This document shows positions 29,313 through 29,856 of a DNA stretch of 29,856 nt, piece after piece. The notes beneath the pieces are model-generated. The model was not told where the DNA came from, searched no databases, and saw only the letters and a list, made by a program, of their open reading frames with translations. The stretch is from Nemertoderma westbladi (Eukaryota; Xenacoelomorpha; Nemertodermatida; Nemertodermatidae). The position numbers were made by a program, and so were the translations under genes. The stretch lies in the NCBI GenBank assembly GCA_032718475.1, contig JAUCBJ010004069.1:1-29856 (forward strand), given 5' to 3'. Numbering within the stretch: position 1 is the stretch's first letter; each line of letters begins with the position of its first letter.

Positions 29313-29856
29313 ACTATGTATAGGGATATAGGTTGTTTCAAAAAAATTATTACATTTTTTACAATTATTACTCAAAAAGCATTAAAACCCATTAAGACAA
29401 ATTCGATTATTAGGTTTTAAAAATATAGATCAAATCTCCCTCTATCATAATAAACAACAATTCTAGCTCCTGATTCGTTGTTTCCAATTTTATATCAACG
29501 TTTCCCGGGCTTACTCTATTTATAATAGTAAAATGTATTATATAGGTCGTTTTAAAAAAAAATTCTTTATCATGCGAGTCTATGCAAAACTGGCATATAC
29601 TGTAGGTGGTTTTGAAACGATAAATATCTCAGTTATACGTGGGGGCTTTCGGCCTCTCTAAGTGAGTTAATCGGATTCAGAATACATTTTAACATAAAGA
29701 AATGCAGAAATCACCATTTTGGCCAAAATGGCATATAGGTGGTTTCAAAATGAAAGGGACGATATCGATATCGTTTCTAGTTGGTTGGGGTTGCCTTTGG
29801 CCAGAATAATATATTATAAGTGTAATATCTAAAGGTGTTCCTATTAAAAGTGTTTG
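29313..29856. other. window end with palindromes and repeated TAGGTGGTTT motifs
   Basis: ATAGGTTGTTTCAAAA, ATAGGTCGTTTTAAAA, GTAGGTGGTTTTGAAA and ATAGGTGGTTTCAAAA occur near 29327, 29542, 29602 and 29735. Perfect palindromes CCATTTTGGCCAAAATGG (29714-29731) and ACGATATCGATATCGT (29759-29774) lie between and after them. No coding frame. It may be part of a repeat that continues beyond the window. Confidence 0.6.

Overview
The window is nuclear DNA of an animal, most likely a marine invertebrate. The evidence is one spliced APAF1-type apoptosis gene, at least three lineages of non-LTR retrotransposon, a tRNA-derived SINE with target-site duplications, DNA-transposon debris, long satellite arrays and an AT-rich background. 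I cannot name the species. Early-branching animals such as sponges, cnidarians or placozoans would fit, but that is inference from gene style only.

Layout. 1-4460 is an almost invariant 47-bp satellite (about 95 units). 5355-6613 is a 30-bp minisatellite (about 42 units) with a higher-order pattern. 6853-9945 holds retrotransposon fragments, a 74-bp tandem repeat and AT-rich filler. 9955-14109 is the one clearly intact gene: an APAF1-like protein (CARD, NB-ARC, winged helix, helical domain, WD40 propellers) of 1309 residues in two exons joined across a 225-bp phase-1 intron. 15245-18410 is a nearly full-length APE+RT retrotransposon on the minus strand. 18583-19740 is an AT-rich foldback element with about 100-bp inverted arms.

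19804-25891 is the most structured region. Two inverted copies of a repeat of about 1 kb flank an interval carrying minus-strand remnants of a transposon-associated protein (an acidic 'GDDTD' motif, a 'LLGCDTTS' block and a CRC-like cysteine cluster). Inside this interval lies a broken secreted cyclase / kynurenine-formamidase-like gene. One repeat copy contains a 715-bp piggyBac-type MITE with TTAA target sites, and the other copy shows the empty site. Two tRNA-like segments in opposite orientation flank the second repeat copy.

26297-26572 is a small, extremely basic open frame that resembles a sperm chromatin protein. 26669-28010 is a decayed R2-like retrotransposon 3' end. 29060-29300 is a SINE with a 12-bp target-site duplication. 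The genes do not form a pathway. The window reads as one host gene, plus one or two possible others, embedded in layered mobile elements.
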